From assembly GCF_004011865.1 (NCBI RefSeq), contig NZ_RKLP01000011.1, forward strand, positions 124,001 through 188,000: 64,000 bases of DNA, written 5' to 3'. A program made the position numbers and the translations under genes. The notes beneath the pieces are model-generated. The model worked only from the letters and a program-made list of their open reading frames with translations. It did no database searches and was not told where the DNA came from. Position 1 is the first letter of the stretch; each line of letters starts with the position of its first letter. Origin of the DNA: Prescottella agglutinans. GTDB lineage: Bacteria > Actinomycetota > Actinomycetes > Mycobacteriales > Mycobacteriaceae. This document shows positions 22,205 to 32,191 of the stretch, piece after piece.

Positions 22205-24136
22205 CTACCGGGGAATCCCCAGCTCGCCGACGGCGACCGTCAGCGCCGCGTTCTTCGCGACCTCGGTGCCCGGCGTCTGCTGCTGACCGACGACCTTGCC
22301 CACCAGATCCTTGTCGAGCGTCGGCTGCTTGATCTGCGACAGCTGGTTCGACGAGCCCGTCCAGCCGGCCTTGCGCAGCGTCTCGACGGCCTGCGACACC
22401 GACATCTCGGTCAGGTCGGGCATCGTGAACAGCTTGCCGTTCGACACCTGGATGCGGATCGTGTCGCCCTTCGCCGCGCTCGAGCCACCGGACGGCGAGG
22501 TCGAGATCACCTCGCCCTCGGGCTTGCCGGAGTCGATCTTCTCGACCTGGACCTTGAATCCGGCACCCTCGATGTTCGGCTGCGCGACGTCGATCGACTG
22601 GCCGATGACGTTCGGCACCCGCACCTGCTCGGGACCCGAACCCAGCGTGATCGCCACGGTGGAATCGAGGTTGATCTTCGCGCCTGCCGACGGCTCCTGG
22701 CCGACGACCATGTCGATCTGCTCCGAATCCGAGGCCGCGCGGCCGACGTCGGAGTCCATCCGCAGACCGGCCGCGGCCAGCGCCTTCTCCGCGTCCTCCT
22801 GCGACAAGCCGGAGAGCTTGGGCACCTGCACCTGCTCGGGGCCCGACGACACCTGCAGCGTGACGGTGCTGTTCTCGTCCACCGAGGTGCCGGCCGCCGG
22901 GTTGGTGCCGATGACGTTGCCGTTCGCCACCACCGGGTCGGGCCGGGTCTGGATCGTCGAGTCGAGCTTCGCGTTGCGCAGCATCGTCTCGGCTTCCTGG
23001 ACGCTGCGGCCCGCGACGTTCGGCACCGGCACCTTCTCCGGCGTGGACAGCAGCGACGCCGCGAACGCGCCGATGATGCCGACGACGACCAGCGCCGCGA
23101 CGGCGATCAGCACGTTGCGGGTGGTGTTCTTCTTCTTCGGCGGATCCGCCGGCGGGATCACCGTCGGTGCGGCCGTCGCCGTCGCCGTGCGTGCCGGCTC
23201 CGCCTGGTAGCCGGAACTGGTGCTGGTGCCGCCGTCGACCGCACCGAGGATCGTGGTGCGGTCCTCGGCGGTCATCACCATCGGCGCGCTGGGACGCTGC
23301 CCGCCGAGCACCCGCACCAGATCGCTGCGCATCTCGGCGGCGCTCTGGTAGCGGTTGGCCGGATTCTTGCTCATCGCCTTGAGGATCACCGAATCCAGTG
23401 CGCGCGGCACCGCCGGATTGACCAGCGACGGCGTCTTCGGGTCCTCCCGCACGTGCTGGTAGGCGACCGCCACCGGGGAATCGCCCTTGAACGGGGGCTC
23501 ACCGGTGAGCAGTTCGTACAGCACACACCCGAGCGAGTAGACGTCCGAGCGGGCGTCCACCTGGTCACCGCGGGCCTGCTCCGGCGACAGGTACTGCGCG
23601 GTGCCGATCACGGCGGCCGTCTGCGTCATCGTGCTCTGACCGTCGGCCATCGCGCGCGCGATACCGAAATCCATCACCTTCACCGCGCCCGCGCGGTTGA
23701 TCATGATGTTGGCGGGCTTCATGTCCCGGTGCACGATGCCGTTGCGGTGACTGAAGTCCAGCGCCGCACACACGTCGGCGATGACCTCCATCGCCCGCCG
23801 CGGAGCCATCGGCCCCTCGGCGCGGAGGATGTCGCGCAGCGTGTCGCCGTCGACGTACTCCATGACGATGTACGGCAGCGGACCGGCGTCCGTCTCGGCC
23901 TCGCCGGTGTCGTACACCGCGACGATCGCCGGGTGGTTCAGCGCGGCCGCGTTCTGCGCCTCGCGGCGGAACCGCAGGTAGAACGTGGGGTCGCGGGCCA
24001 GATCGGCGCGCAGCACCTTGATCGCGACGTCGCGGCTGAGTCGGAGGTCGCGTCCGAGGTGCACCTCGGACATCCCGCCGAACCCGAGAATCTCACCCAG
24101 CTCGTACCGGGAGGAGAGATTGCGCGGCGTCGTCAT
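22205..24136 (-). CDS. pknB: serine/threonine protein kinase PknB
   Basis: A 643-residue receptor kinase. The start [14 protein letters not shown] overlaps the pknA stop (ATGA). The kinase domain has [12 protein letters not shown] (Gly-rich loop), AIKVLRADL (Lys), [11 protein letters not shown] (catalytic loop), MDFGIARA and [13 protein letters not shown]; an activation loop with [11 protein letters not shown] holds the likely autophosphorylated Thr residues. A juxtamembrane region, one membrane helix ([20 protein letters not shown]) and four extracellular PASTA repeats of about 65 residues follow. PASTA repeats bind peptidoglycan fragments and lipid II. PknB controls growth and division through FhaA, CwlM and others. 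It is the last gene of the minus-strand operon. Confidence 0.97.
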   Translation of the reverse strand: MTTPRNLSSRYELGEILGFGGMSEVHLGRDLRLSRDVAIKVLRADLARDPTFYLRFRREAQNAAALNHPAIVAVYDTGEAETDAGPLPYIVMEYVDGDTLRDILRAEGPMAPRRAMEVIADVCAALDFSHRNGIVHRDMKPANIMINRAGAVKVMDFGIARAMADGQSTMTQTAAVIGTAQYLSPEQARGDQVDARSDVYSLGCVLYELLTGEPPFKGDSPVAVAYQHVREDPKTPSLVNPAVPRALDSVILKAMSKNPANRYQSAAEMRSDLVRVLGGQRPSAPMVMTAEDRTTILGAVDGGTSTSSGYQAEPARTATATAAPTVIPPADPPKKKNTTRNVLIAVAALVVVGIIGAFAASLLSTPEKVPVPNVAGRSVQEAETMLRNAKLDSTIQTRPDPVVANGNVIGTNPAAGTSVDENSTVTLQVSSGPEQVQVPKLSGLSQEDAEKALAAAGLRMDSDVGRAASDSEQIDMVVGQEPSAGAKINLDSTVAITLGSGPEQVRVPNVIGQSIDVAQPNIEGAGFKVQVEKIDSGKPEGEVISTSPSGGSSAAKGDTIRIQVSNGKLFTMPDLTEMSVSQAVETLRKAGWTGSSNQLSQIKQPTLDKDLVGKVVGQQQTPGTEVAKNAALTVAVGELGIPR

Positions 24137-25518
24137 GGCAGTCCTTGCGTGGCCGTGGTTGTGGTGGCCGTTGTCGTGGTGGTCGTGGTCTCGGGCTCGG
24201 TTGTCGTCGTCGTGGTCCGCGGCGGCGTCGTGGTCGTCGTGGTTGTCGGCGGCGGCGTGGTGGTCGTCGTCGTGGTTGTCGGCGGCGGCGTGGTGGTCGT
24301 CGTCGTGGTCTCCGGCTGGGTGGTCGTCGTCGTGGTCCGCGGCGGCGTGGTGGTCGTCGTGCGGGTGGTCGTCGTCGCCGGTGTCCGCGTCGTCGACGTG
24401 GCCGCCGGTGCGGACGGTCGATCGTCTCCGCCCCCGAAGAGCAGCATGCCGAACGTGACGATCGCGGCGAGCGCGAGCAGGCCGCCACCGGCCCACGCGA
24501 GCGCCTTCTGGCCGCTGGTCCAGCCGGAACCACTGTCGCCGTCGCCCTGCGGCGCCGCAACCTGGCCGGTGTCACCGGCGTAGTTGCGCTGCTGCGTGGG
24601 CATCATCGCAGTCGGTGCGGCGGCCACGACAGGCGGGACCACGAGCGTCGCCGCCGTCGGCACCCGGCCCGGTGGGGGCGGCCGGTGCCCCGCGCGGACC
24701 GCGGCGACGGCGTCGGCGAACTCGCCGCCGTTCTCGTAGCGGCCGGCGGGGTCCTTCGTCAGCGTGATGTCGATCAGCTCACGGATCGGGGCCGGCAGGT
24801 CGGCCGGCATCGGCTCCGGCGGTTCCTGCACGTGCTTCATCGCGACCGTGAGCGTGCCGCCGCCGCCGAACGGGCGCCGACCCGACAGCGCCTCGTAGCC
24901 GACGACGCCGAGCGAGTACACGTCGCTCGCGGCGGTCGCCTCCTGGCCGAGCGCCTGCTCCGGCGCGATGTACTGCGCGGTGCCCATCACCATCCCGGTG
25001 CGGGTGACCGGGGAGGCGTCGACCGCCTTCGCGATGCCGAAGTCGGTGATCTTCACCTGCCCGGTCGGGGTGATGAGGATGTTGCCCGGCTTGACGTCGC
25101 GGTGCACGACACCGGCCGAATGCGCGGCCTGCAGCGCCCGCCCGGTCTGTTCGAGCATGTCCAGGGCATGCGGAATCGACAGCCGGCCCACGCGGGCGAG
25201 CACCGCGTTGAGCGGTTCACCCGACACCAGTTCCATCACCAGGTAGGCGAGGTTGGCGCCGGCCTCGTCGCGGGTCTCGCCGTAGTCGTACACGCCGGCG
25301 ATGCCCGGATGGTTGAGCTGCGCGGTGGTGCGGGCCTCGATGCGGAACCGCTCGAGGAACTCCGGATCCGACGAGAACTCGGCCTTGAGGACCTTCACGG
25401 CGACCCGGCGGTCGAGGCGGCTGTCGGTCGCCTCCCACACCTGGCCCATGCCGCCGGTGGCGATCAGCCGCTGCAGGCGATAACGGCCGCCGATCACCGA
25501 TCCGTTGGTCAACGACAT
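24133..25518 (-). CDS. pknA: serine/threonine protein kinase PknA
   Basis: A 461-residue kinase starting [18 protein letters not shown]. Kinase motifs are [44 protein letters not shown] and [14 protein letters not shown] Pro-rich linker and a membrane helix ([20 protein letters not shown]) follow. The extracellular tail of about 90 residues is almost only Thr with PP breaks, very different from the PASTA repeats of PknB. PknA phosphorylates PknB and division proteins. It ends in a 4-nt overlap with pknB and starts 4 nt after pbpA. Confidence 0.96.
   Translation of the reverse strand: MSLTNGSVIGGRYRLQRLIATGGMGQVWEATDSRLDRRVAVKVLKAEFSSDPEFLERFRIEARTTAQLNHPGIAGVYDYGETRDEAGANLAYLVMELVSGEPLNAVLARVGRLSIPHALDMLEQTGRALQAAHSAGVVHRDVKPGNILITPTGQVKITDFGIAKAVDASPVTRTGMVMGTAQYIAPEQALGQEATAASDVYSLGVVGYEALSGRRPFGGGGTLTVAMKHVQEPPEPMPADLPAPIRELIDITLTKDPAGRYENGGEFADAVAAVRAGHRPPPPGRVPTAATLVVPPVVAAAPTAMMPTQQRNYAGDTGQVAAPQGDGDSGSGWTSGQKALAWAGGGLLALAAIVTFGMLLFGGGDDRPSAPAATSTTRTPATTTTRTTTTTPPRTTTTTTQPETTTTTTTPPPTTTTTTTTPPPTTTTTTTPPRTTTTTTEPETTTTTTTATTTTATQGLP
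24160..24375 (-). repeat. Thr/Pro low-complexity repeat in pknA
   Basis: Runs of GTC/GTG/GGT triplets on the plus strand encode blocks of 6 to 8 Thr separated by PPP or P-R/P-E residues in the PknA extracellular tail. A length-variable, slippage-prone tract. Confidence 0.8.
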
Positions 25519-25522
25519 CCCC

Positions 25523-27010
25523 TCATCCCCTCTGCAATCCCGCTGCGATGACCGCTCGCCCGATCGGGGCCGCGACCGACCCGCCGGTCGCGGCGAGCGC
25601 CCGGTCGCCGCCGTCCTCGACGATGACCGCGATCGCGACGGTCGGATTCTGCGCCGGTGCGAACCCGATGTACCAGGCGTGCGGCGGGGTGTTGCGCGGG
25701 TCGTTGCCGTGCTCGGCGGTGCCCGTCTTGGACGCGATCTGGACCCCCGGGATCTTGTTGCCGCCGGCGGTGTTGTTCTCCGACCCGATCATCAGCTGGG
25801 TCAGCGTCGCGGCCACCTCGGGGGACACCGCGCGGCCGACCGACTTCGGTGACGTGGTCGCCAGGTTCGACAGGTCCGGGCTCTGCAGCTGCGACACCAG
25901 GTGCGATTCCATGCGCATGCCGCCGTTGGCGATGGTCGCGGCGATCTCCGCGTTCTGCAGCGGCGTCAGCGCGACGTCGCGCTGGCCGATGCTGGACTGG
26001 CCGAGCGCCGCGTCGTCCGGGATGGGGCCGATCGTGCTGTCGGCCACCGGGATCGGGATGCCGGGCGTGTTGGGTCCGATGCCGAACGCCTTGGCCTGCT
26101 CGGCGAGCGCGTCCGACCCGGTCTTGATGCCCAACTCGACGAACGCCGTGTTGCACGAGCGCGCGAACGCCTCCCGCAGCGACGCCGTCGGCCCGCCGCC
26201 GCAGTTGGTGCCGTTGTAGTTCTCGAGTGTCGTCGAGGTGCCGGGCAGCGTGATGTTCGGTGCCGCGGTCAGCTGCTCGTCCGGGTTCGCGCCGTTCTCC
26301 AGCGCCGCCGCGGTCACGACCACCTTGAACGTCGAACCGGGCGGGTAGGTCGCGGACACCGCGCGGTTGAGCATCGGCTTGTCCGGGTCGGCGTTCAGTT
26401 CGTCCCACGCCGCCGCGGTCTCGGCGCCGTCGTGGCCCGAGAGGCGGTTCGGGTCGTAACTGGGGGTGCTGGCCATCGCCAGGATGTTGCCGGTGCTCGG
26501 CTCGATCGCGACCACCGACCCCGTGTAGCCCTTCGCGGTCAGCTCGTCGTACGCGACCTGCTGCATCACCGGATCGATCGTGCTGATGACGTTGCCGCCG
26601 CGCGGATCGCGACCCGACACCAGGTCGAAGAAACGGTTGCTGAACAGGCGGTTGTCCGAGCCGTTGAGCACCGGGTCCTCGGCCTTCTCCAGGCCGGCGC
26701 TGCCGTACTGCATCGAGTAGAAGCCGGTGACCGGAGCGTTCGCGAGCGGGCTCGACGGCGACGCCGGGTTCGGCGGGTACACGCGCAGGTACTTGTAGCG
26801 GTCGTCGGTGGGGACCGACGCCGCGAGCACCTGCCCGCCCGCGGAGATCTGGCCGCGCTGCCGCGAGTACTCGTCGAGCAGCACCCGCGAGTTGCGCGGA
26901 TCGTTGCGCAGGTCGTCGGCCTTGATGACCTGCACGTAGGTGGCGTTGGCGAGCAGCGCGACGACCATCACCATGACGGCCAGCGCGACGCGGCGAAGCG
27001 GTGTGTTCAT
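25523..27010 (-). CDS. pbpA: penicillin-binding protein PbpA (class B transpeptidase)
   Basis: A 495-residue class B PBP. It has an N-terminal membrane anchor ([20 protein letters not shown]), a dimerisation domain and a transpeptidase domain with active-site motifs STFK (in PPGSTFKVV), SCN (in ARSCNTAF) and KTGT (in ASKTGTAEH). It cross-links peptidoglycan at the septum or pole, working with the glycosyltransferase RodA encoded just upstream; the two genes overlap by 4 nt. In mycobacteria PbpA is a PknB substrate. Confidence 0.96.
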   Translation of the reverse strand: MNTPLRRVALAVMVMVVALLANATYVQVIKADDLRNDPRNSRVLLDEYSRQRGQISAGGQVLAASVPTDDRYKYLRVYPPNPASPSSPLANAPVTGFYSMQYGSAGLEKAEDPVLNGSDNRLFSNRFFDLVSGRDPRGGNVISTIDPVMQQVAYDELTAKGYTGSVVAIEPSTGNILAMASTPSYDPNRLSGHDGAETAAAWDELNADPDKPMLNRAVSATYPPGSTFKVVVTAAALENGANPDEQLTAAPNITLPGTSTTLENYNGTNCGGGPTASLREAFARSCNTAFVELGIKTGSDALAEQAKAFGIGPNTPGIPIPVADSTIGPIPDDAALGQSSIGQRDVALTPLQNAEIAATIANGGMRMESHLVSQLQSPDLSNLATTSPKSVGRAVSPEVAATLTQLMIGSENNTAGGNKIPGVQIASKTGTAEHGNDPRNTPPHAWYIGFAPAQNPTVAIAVIVEDGGDRALAATGGSVAAPIGRAVIAAGLQRG

Positions 27011-28452
27011 TGGCGCTCCAGCATTTCCGTCGGAGCGTCCGCGATGGGAGCCGGCCCCTTCTTCACGGGCGCCGCGGGAGTGCGGGCGGCGTCGGAAATC
27101 TTCATCAGCAGTGCCAGTAGCAGGTAGTTCGCGAGCAACGACGATCCACCGTACGACATGAACGGAGTGGTGAGACCCGTGAGGGGAATCAGCTTCGTCA
27201 CACCGCCGACGACCACGAACAGCTGGATCGCGATCGTGAACGACAGACCCGCGGCGAGCAGCTTGCCGAAGCTGTCGCGCACCGCGAGCGCGGTGCGCAG
27301 CCCACGCACCACGAAGACGAGGAACAGCATGAGGATGGCCGCCAGACCGACCAGACCCAACTCCTCGCCGATCGCGGCGATGATGAAGTCGGTCTTGGCG
27401 AACGGCACCTGCGACGGGCGGCCGCTACCGAGCCCGGTGCCGGCGATGCCGCCGGTCGCGAGTCCGAACAGTGACTGCGAGATCTGGTAGCCGGTGTTCT
27501 GGTAGTCGCCGAGCGGGTCGATCCACGTGTCCACGCGCACCCGGACGTGGCCGAACATCTGGTACGCGAAGAAGAACCCGACGATCAGCAGCGCACCACC
27601 GATCAGCAGCCACCCGACCCGCTCCGTCGCGATGTACAGCATCACCAGCACGGTGCCGAAGATCAGCAGCGACGTGCCCAGGTCCTTCTCGAACACCATG
27701 ATGGCGACCGAGACGATCCACGCCACCAGGATCGGACCGAGGTCGCGCGCGCGGGGGAGGTCCATACCGAAGAAGTGCCGGCCGGCGGTGGTGAACAGGT
27801 CGCGCTTGGCGACCAGGACCGCGGCGAAGAAGATGATCAACAGGATCTTCGCGAACTCGCCCGGCTGGATGCTGAACCCGGGTAGCTTGATCCAGATCTT
27901 GGCGCCGTTGACCTCGGAGAACCGGGAGGGCAGCAGCGCCGGGATCGCCAGGAGCACCAGTCCCGCGAGCCCCACCGTGTACCCGTACCGCGCGAGCAGT
28001 CGGTAGTCGCGCAGCAGCACGAGCACGGTGACGAACCCGGCGAGCGCGAGCGCCGTCCACAACACCTGCTGGGTGGCGTCGGGGGAGGGGACCGGCAGAC
28101 CCTGGTGGATCGCGCTGTCGGCGTCGGCGAGGTCGAGACGGTGGATCAGGACCAGCCCGAGCCCGTTGAGCAGGGCCACGATCGGCAGCAGCAGCGGGTC
28201 CGCGTACGGCGCGAAGCGTCGCACCGCGAGGTGCGCGACCAGGAACATCACCGCGTAGGCGATCCCGTACTTCGCGAGATCCCACGTGAGGGTCTGCTCC
28301 TGGCTCGCCTCGACCAGCACCAGCGACATCGTCGTGATCGCAATCGCGCAGCACAGCAGGACCAGTTCGGTGTTCCTGCGGTTCGACTGGACGGGTGCGG
28401 CGGCGAAGCCGCTCGGTGGGCTGGGGAAGGGAGCGTCGGACGTGGATGACAT
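27007..28452 (-). CDS. rodA: RodA/FtsW-type peptidoglycan polymerase
   Basis: A 481-residue SEDS-family protein with about 12 membrane helices. Family segments include PSRFSEVNGAKIWIKLPGFS (with the catalytic-loop region before QPGEFAK), VFEKDLGTSLL and GLTTPFMSYGGSS. It polymerises lipid II into glycan strands in partnership with PbpA. It starts one base inside the pstP stop and overlaps pbpA by 4 nt, so translation is coupled across the operon. Confidence 0.96.
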   Translation of the reverse strand: MSSTSDAPFPSPPSGFAAAPVQSNRRNTELVLLCCAIAITTMSLVLVEASQEQTLTWDLAKYGIAYAVMFLVAHLAVRRFAPYADPLLLPIVALLNGLGLVLIHRLDLADADSAIHQGLPVPSPDATQQVLWTALALAGFVTVLVLLRDYRLLARYGYTVGLAGLVLLAIPALLPSRFSEVNGAKIWIKLPGFSIQPGEFAKILLIIFFAAVLVAKRDLFTTAGRHFFGMDLPRARDLGPILVAWIVSVAIMVFEKDLGTSLLIFGTVLVMLYIATERVGWLLIGGALLIVGFFFAYQMFGHVRVRVDTWIDPLGDYQNTGYQISQSLFGLATGGIAGTGLGSGRPSQVPFAKTDFIIAAIGEELGLVGLAAILMLFLVFVVRGLRTALAVRDSFGKLLAAGLSFTIAIQLFVVVGGVTKLIPLTGLTTPFMSYGGSSLLANYLLLALLMKISDAARTPAAPVKKGPAPIADAPTEMLERQ

Positions 28453-29909
28453 CAGCTAGCGGCCCTGCAGTTCTGGCCCGGGATCTGCTCGATCGGCGCC
28501 GGAGTAGGGGTGGCCGGGGGCGGAGCCGCCGTGGTCGGTGCGGGCGCCGGGGCCGGACCGGGCGGCGGAGTCGGCGCCGGGGCCGGGGCCGGGGCCGGGG
28601 CGGGCACGGGCGCCGGAGCGGGCGTCGGCGTCGGGGCGGGCGTCGGTTCCGGCGTGCACAGCGGCAACAGGTCGTTCGCGGCCAGTCGCCGCATCTGCTC
28701 GATCGCCTCGTCCTGCGAACCCGACGGCAGACCGGCACGCACCTGCTCGCGCGCCGACGGCTGCAGGTCGTCGACCTTCAGCACGCGGCAGTCGCTCGGC
28801 AGCGTGTTCGGGTCCACGATCGTCAGCACGTCGCTGTCGGTGATGCAGCCGACGAGCGCACTGTCCTGCAGCGAGACGCCGAGGACCGACCCGGGGACGC
28901 CGCGCAGCACCGTGACCTGATCGTCGGACGCGCCGACGTAGTAGTAGTTGCGGATCATCGAGCGGCCCACGACCAGCCCGCCGGCGACCAGCACGACCAA
29001 CCCGAGCACGATCAGCGTCCAGCGCAGCTTGTGGGACTTCTTCGGGGGCTCCTCGGGGACCGGGGTCACCCGCTTCGGGGTCGCGCGCGGCGGCCGCATC
29101 GCCGCGGCCCGGCCCGCCGCGGTGTTCGGCGGCGGCGTGTCCTCCTCCTCGTCGGAGGCGGCGCCACCGACGATCGGGTGGCTCTGGCCGTAGTCGAGGT
29201 CGATGACGTCGGCGACGATGACCGTGACGTTGTCGGGTCCGCCGCTGCGCAGCGCCAGTTCGATGAGCCGGTCGGCGCACTCGTCGTGCGTGCCCTCGCG
29301 CATGGTGTTCGCGATCGTCTCGTCGCTGACCACGTCGGACAGGCCGTCGGAGCACAGCAGGTAGCGGTCGCCGGCCCGCGCCTCGCGCATGATCAGCGTC
29401 GGCTCGACCTCGCTGCCGGTGAGCGCCCGCATGATCAGCGACCGCTGCGGGTGCGTGTGGGCCTGCTCGGCGGTGATCCGGCCCTCGTCGACGAGGGACT
29501 GCACGAACGTGTCGTCGCGGGTGATCTGGGTGAGCTGGTCGTCGCGCAGCAGGTAGGCACGCGAGTCGCCGATGTGGACCAGGCCCAGTTTGCTGCCCGC
29601 GAACAGGATCGCGGTGAGCGTGGTGCCCATGCCCTCGAGTTCGGGATCCTCCTCGACGTGGTCCGCGATGGTGGCGTTGCCCTCGCGGGTGGCGGCGTCG
29701 AGCTTGCCGAGCAGGTCCTCGCCCGGCTCGTCGTCGTCGAGGTGCGCGAGCGCGGCGATCATCAGCTGCGACGCGACCTCGCCGGCCGCATGGCCGCCCA
29801 TCCCGTCGGCGAGCGCGAGCAGACGTGCACCCGCGTACACGGAGTCTTCGTTGTTGGCGCGGACCAGTCCGCGGTCGCTGCGGGCCGCGTAGCGCAGAAC
29901 AAGGGTCAC
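28452..29909 (-). CDS. pstP: PP2C serine/threonine phosphatase PstP
   Basis: A 485-residue PPM phosphatase. GTG 29909 (VTLVLRYAARSDRGLVRANN) overlaps the fhaB stop by 4 nt. Metal-binding and catalytic motifs are NNEDS, ADGMGGHAAGE, HIGDSRAYL, LLCSDGLSD and GGPDNVTV. A membrane helix (WTLIVLGLVVLVAGGLVVG) and an extracellular domain with two Cys (VGCITD, PSDCRV) follow. The end is a Pro/Ala-rich tail of about 60 residues (TPAPTPTPAPAP). It reverses phosphorylation by PknA and PknB. Confidence 0.96.
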   Translation of the reverse strand: MTLVLRYAARSDRGLVRANNEDSVYAGARLLALADGMGGHAAGEVASQLMIAALAHLDDDEPGEDLLGKLDAATREGNATIADHVEEDPELEGMGTTLTAILFAGSKLGLVHIGDSRAYLLRDDQLTQITRDDTFVQSLVDEGRITAEQAHTHPQRSLIMRALTGSEVEPTLIMREARAGDRYLLCSDGLSDVVSDETIANTMREGTHDECADRLIELALRSGGPDNVTVIVADVIDLDYGQSHPIVGGAASDEEEDTPPPNTAAGRAAAMRPPRATPKRVTPVPEEPPKKSHKLRWTLIVLGLVVLVAGGLVVGRSMIRNYYYVGASDDQVTVLRGVPGSVLGVSLQDSALVGCITDSDVLTIVDPNTLPSDCRVLKVDDLQPSAREQVRAGLPSGSQDEAIEQMRRLAANDLLPLCTPEPTPAPTPTPAPAPVPAPAPAPAPAPTPPPGPAPAPAPTTAAPPPATPTPAPIEQIPGQNCRAAS

Positions 29910-30373
29910 GGGCGTAGCTCGATCACTGTCTTGCCGACGCGCACCGGGGTGCCGAGCGGGACACGGACCGCCGTGGTGACCTTGGCCCGGTCCAGGTAGG
30001 TGCCGTTGGTCGAGCCGAGGTCTTCGACGTACCAGTCGGTGCCGCGCGGGGACAGGCGTGCGTGCCGGGTCGACGCGTAGTCGTCGGTGAGCACGAGCGT
30101 CGAGTCGTCGGCACGACCGATGAGCACCGGTTGGGTGCCCAGCGTGATGCGGGTGCCGGCAAGCGCGCCCTGCGTCACGACCAAGTGCTTGGCGACCTTC
30201 TGCTTGCTGAGTGCCGGCAGCACCGACGGGCGCCGTGTGTACCGCGACGTGACACGTCCGCCGCCCGCGCCCGCGTAGACGTCGTTGCGGAGGGCCCGGA
30301 TCACCGCCCACACGAAGAGCCAGAGCAGCAGCAGGAAGCCAGCTCGCGTCAGTTGGAGTATCAGTCCCTGCAC
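29906..30373 (-). CDS. fhaB: FHA-domain protein FhaB (FipA)
   Basis: A 155-residue protein. It has one N-terminal membrane helix (LILQLTRAGFLLLLWLFVWA), a linker with candidate phospho-Thr positions, and a C-terminal FHA domain with LIGRADDSTLVL, RHARLSPRG and DLGSTNGTYLD. FHA domains read phosphothreonine marks made by PknA/PknB; FipA links FtsZ and FtsQ in mycobacteria. It couples to pstP by a 4-nt overlap and is separated from fhaA by 163 bp. Confidence 0.95.
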   Translation of the reverse strand: MQGLILQLTRAGFLLLLWLFVWAVIRALRNDVYAGAGGGRVTSRYTRRPSVLPALSKQKVAKHLVVTQGALAGTRITLGTQPVLIGRADDSTLVLTDDYASTRHARLSPRGTDWYVEDLGSTNGTYLDRAKVTTAVRVPLGTPVRVGKTVIELRP

Positions 30374-30536
30374 TGCTCGACACCTCCTTCGGGAGCACGG
30401 CCACGCGGGTGCGCAACCGGGGCATTCTCAGCTGGCTGCATCATATGTGGAAGCCGCCGACAGCGATCATGATCCAGCACCGCGCCCGGTGTCCCGACAC
30501 GCGGTCCCCTGTGTCGGCGGAGGACGTCTGCAGTGG

Positions 30537-31823
30537 TCAGAGGATGCGCACCAGGATCTCGGAGTGTCCGGCGCGAATCACATCACCGTCGGCCAGCTGC
30601 CAGTCCTGGACCTGCGCGCCGTTCACGGTGGTGCCGTTGGTGGACCCGAGATCGGCGAGCATCGCGACCTGACCGTCCCAGCGGACGTCGAAGTGGCGGC
30701 GCGAGACGCCGGTGTCGGGCAGCCGGAACTGGGCGTCCTGACCGCGTCCGACGATGTTGTTGCCCTCGCGCAACTGGTAGAAGCGACCGCTGCCGTCCTC
30801 GAGCTGCAGCGTCACCGTGAGCGTGCGACCTGCCTCGGGCGCGTACCCGGCCTGGTAGCCCTGGTCGTAGCCGCCCTGCTGGCCGTACGCCTGGTTGTAC
30901 CCGGCCTGGTCGTAGCCGCCCTGCTGGTAGTCGTAGTCGGCGTATCCCTGCTGGGCGTAGCCCTGGTCGTAGCCGCCCTGCTGGTCGTAGCCGCCCTGCT
31001 GGTCGTAGCCACCCTGCTGGTCGTAGCCACCCTGGTAGCCCTGGTCGTACCCGGACTGGTTGTAGTCCTGGTTGTAGCCGGGGTACTGGCCCGGGTACGG
31101 CTGCTGTGCGTCGTACTGCTGCTGGTCGTAGCCCTGCTGGTAGCCGCCCTGCTGCGGGTAGCCCGCGTCCTGCGGGTAGCCACCCTGCTGGGGGGCGCCG
31201 TATCCGCGGTCGTAGCGCTCGGTGTAGCCCTGCGGGTAGTCCTGCTGGTAGCCCTGCGCCTGATCGTGACCCGGGTGTGCGTTGCCATTGCGCGCCTGAT
31301 CGTGTTCCTGGCGGCGATCCTGGGGGTCGCGGCCGGGCTCGTAGCCGGGGTTCTGCGTCATGGGGCCTGCTCCTGGGTTCGGTGAAACGGGTACGGGGGC
31401 ACGTCCCGCGCGGGGACCGGGTCCGGCTCCGCCGGCGTTGCCGCGGCGCGCGTCCGGATCGACCGATCCCGTCGTGCGGAATTGCCCGGTGTGCAGTGTC
31501 GGGGACGGCTCGAATCGGACTTCGATGTCACCGTACGTCTGCCACCCCTGTTCGCGGATGTATCCCTCGAGGTGTCGGGCAAAAGATTTCACGGTCAACT
31601 CGTGATCCGAGGACAGCTTCTCGTGATCCGACTCGTTGATCGTGATCACGTAACTGTTGGGCGCCAGGTAGTGGCCGCCGTCCAGTTGCTGGACGCGGTC
31701 GGCCGCCTCCTGCTGCAGCGCGGATTCCACTTCCTGAGGTACGACGCCCCCGCCGAAGACGCGCGCGAAGGCGTCACCGACAGCCCCCTGAAGCTTGCGC
31801 TCGAAACGTTGAACGATCCCCAC
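30537..31823 (-). CDS. fhaA: FHA-domain protein FhaA with long Gly/Tyr/Gln repeat region
   Basis: A 428-residue protein. Residues 1 to about 120 form the DUF3662 N-domain (MGIVQRFERKLQGAVGDAFA). Residues about 150-340 are a disordered stretch rich in G, Y, Q and D (repeat GGYDQQ). The last 90 residues are an FHA domain (NIVGRGQDAQFRLPDTGVSR, DLGSTNGTTVNG). FhaA is a PknB substrate that binds phosphorylated MviN in mycobacteria and restrains peptidoglycan synthesis. It is the first gene of the kinase operon. The repeat region is encoded by near-identical 18-bp units, so its length may vary between strains. Confidence 0.95.
   Translation of the reverse strand: MGIVQRFERKLQGAVGDAFARVFGGGVVPQEVESALQQEAADRVQQLDGGHYLAPNSYVITINESDHEKLSSDHELTVKSFARHLEGYIREQGWQTYGDIEVRFEPSPTLHTGQFRTTGSVDPDARRGNAGGAGPGPRAGRAPVPVSPNPGAGPMTQNPGYEPGRDPQDRRQEHDQARNGNAHPGHDQAQGYQQDYPQGYTERYDRGYGAPQQGGYPQDAGYPQQGGYQQGYDQQQYDAQQPYPGQYPGYNQDYNQSGYDQGYQGGYDQQGGYDQQGGYDQQGGYDQGYAQQGYADYDYQQGGYDQAGYNQAYGQQGGYDQGYQAGYAPEAGRTLTVTLQLEDGSGRFYQLREGNNIVGRGQDAQFRLPDTGVSRRHFDVRWDGQVAMLADLGSTNGTTVNGAQVQDWQLADGDVIRAGHSEILVRIL
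30963..31034 (-). repeat. four tandem 18-bp units in fhaA
   Basis: Four copies of CTGGTCGTAGCCGCCCTG (units at 30963, 30981, 30999, 31017, two with one base changed) encode GGYDQQ. More degenerate copies extend over roughly 30850-31260. Confidence 0.85.
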
Positions 31824-32019
31824 GGCATGAACCTAGCTGTTGTCTGTTCTCGGTCAATCTGCGTGTCGCGGCCGCAATACTCGCTGCCGCTGCTTCTGCA
31901 TGATATCTGGACCCCCTCGCGGCGGGGGTTCGGCGGCGTTCCTGAGGCGCATTTTTCGGCCTCTACCTGCACGAATCGTCGTTTCCGCAGAGTGCATGCT
32001 AGTGTTTTCCACGTCGCTC

Positions 32020-32102
32020 GGGCGAGTGGCGGAATGGCAGACGCGCTGGCTTCAGGTGCCAGTGTCCTTCGGGACGTGGGGGTTCAAGTCCCCCTTCGCC
32101 CA
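32020..32102 (+). tRNA. leuT: tRNA-Leu(CAG)
   Basis: An 83-nt type II cloverleaf. Acceptor GGGCGAG pairs with TTCGCCC (one G-U pair), the anticodon stem CTGGC/GCCAG encloses TTCAGGT with anticodon CAG, there is a variable arm GTGTCCTTCGGGACGT, and the T loop is TTCAAGT. No CCA is encoded. Same position as leuT of mycobacteria. Confidence 0.97.
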
Positions 32103-32109
32103 CAACAGA

Positions 32110-32150
32110 CAGAGGCCGCGAGTTCTTCGGAACTCGCGGCCTCTGTCGTT
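32110..32150 (+). terminator. terminator after tRNA-Leu
   Basis: Perfect 16-bp stem (32110-32125, 32130-32145) closed by a TTCG tetraloop and followed by TCGTTT. It could also end marR transcription from the other side. Confidence 0.88.
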
Positions 32151-32191
32151 TCGGGGGAACCGTGTTCCGGGGTCCCCGCCCCGTCGTCCGG

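Noticed and set aside
24160-24375. Repeat array resembling CRISPR or a VNTR in pknA
   Set aside because: The units are triplet codon repeats for Thr within a reading frame, with no spacers.
22052-24583. 843-codon plus-strand frame over pknB
   Set aside because: Antisense to the pknB kinase gene; composition is low-complexity Arg/Val/His and no motif is visible.
31911-31929. ACCCCC-N7-GGGGGT hairpin upstream of fhaA
   Set aside because: Short stem without T-tract or conserved partner; may be chance in GC-rich DNA.
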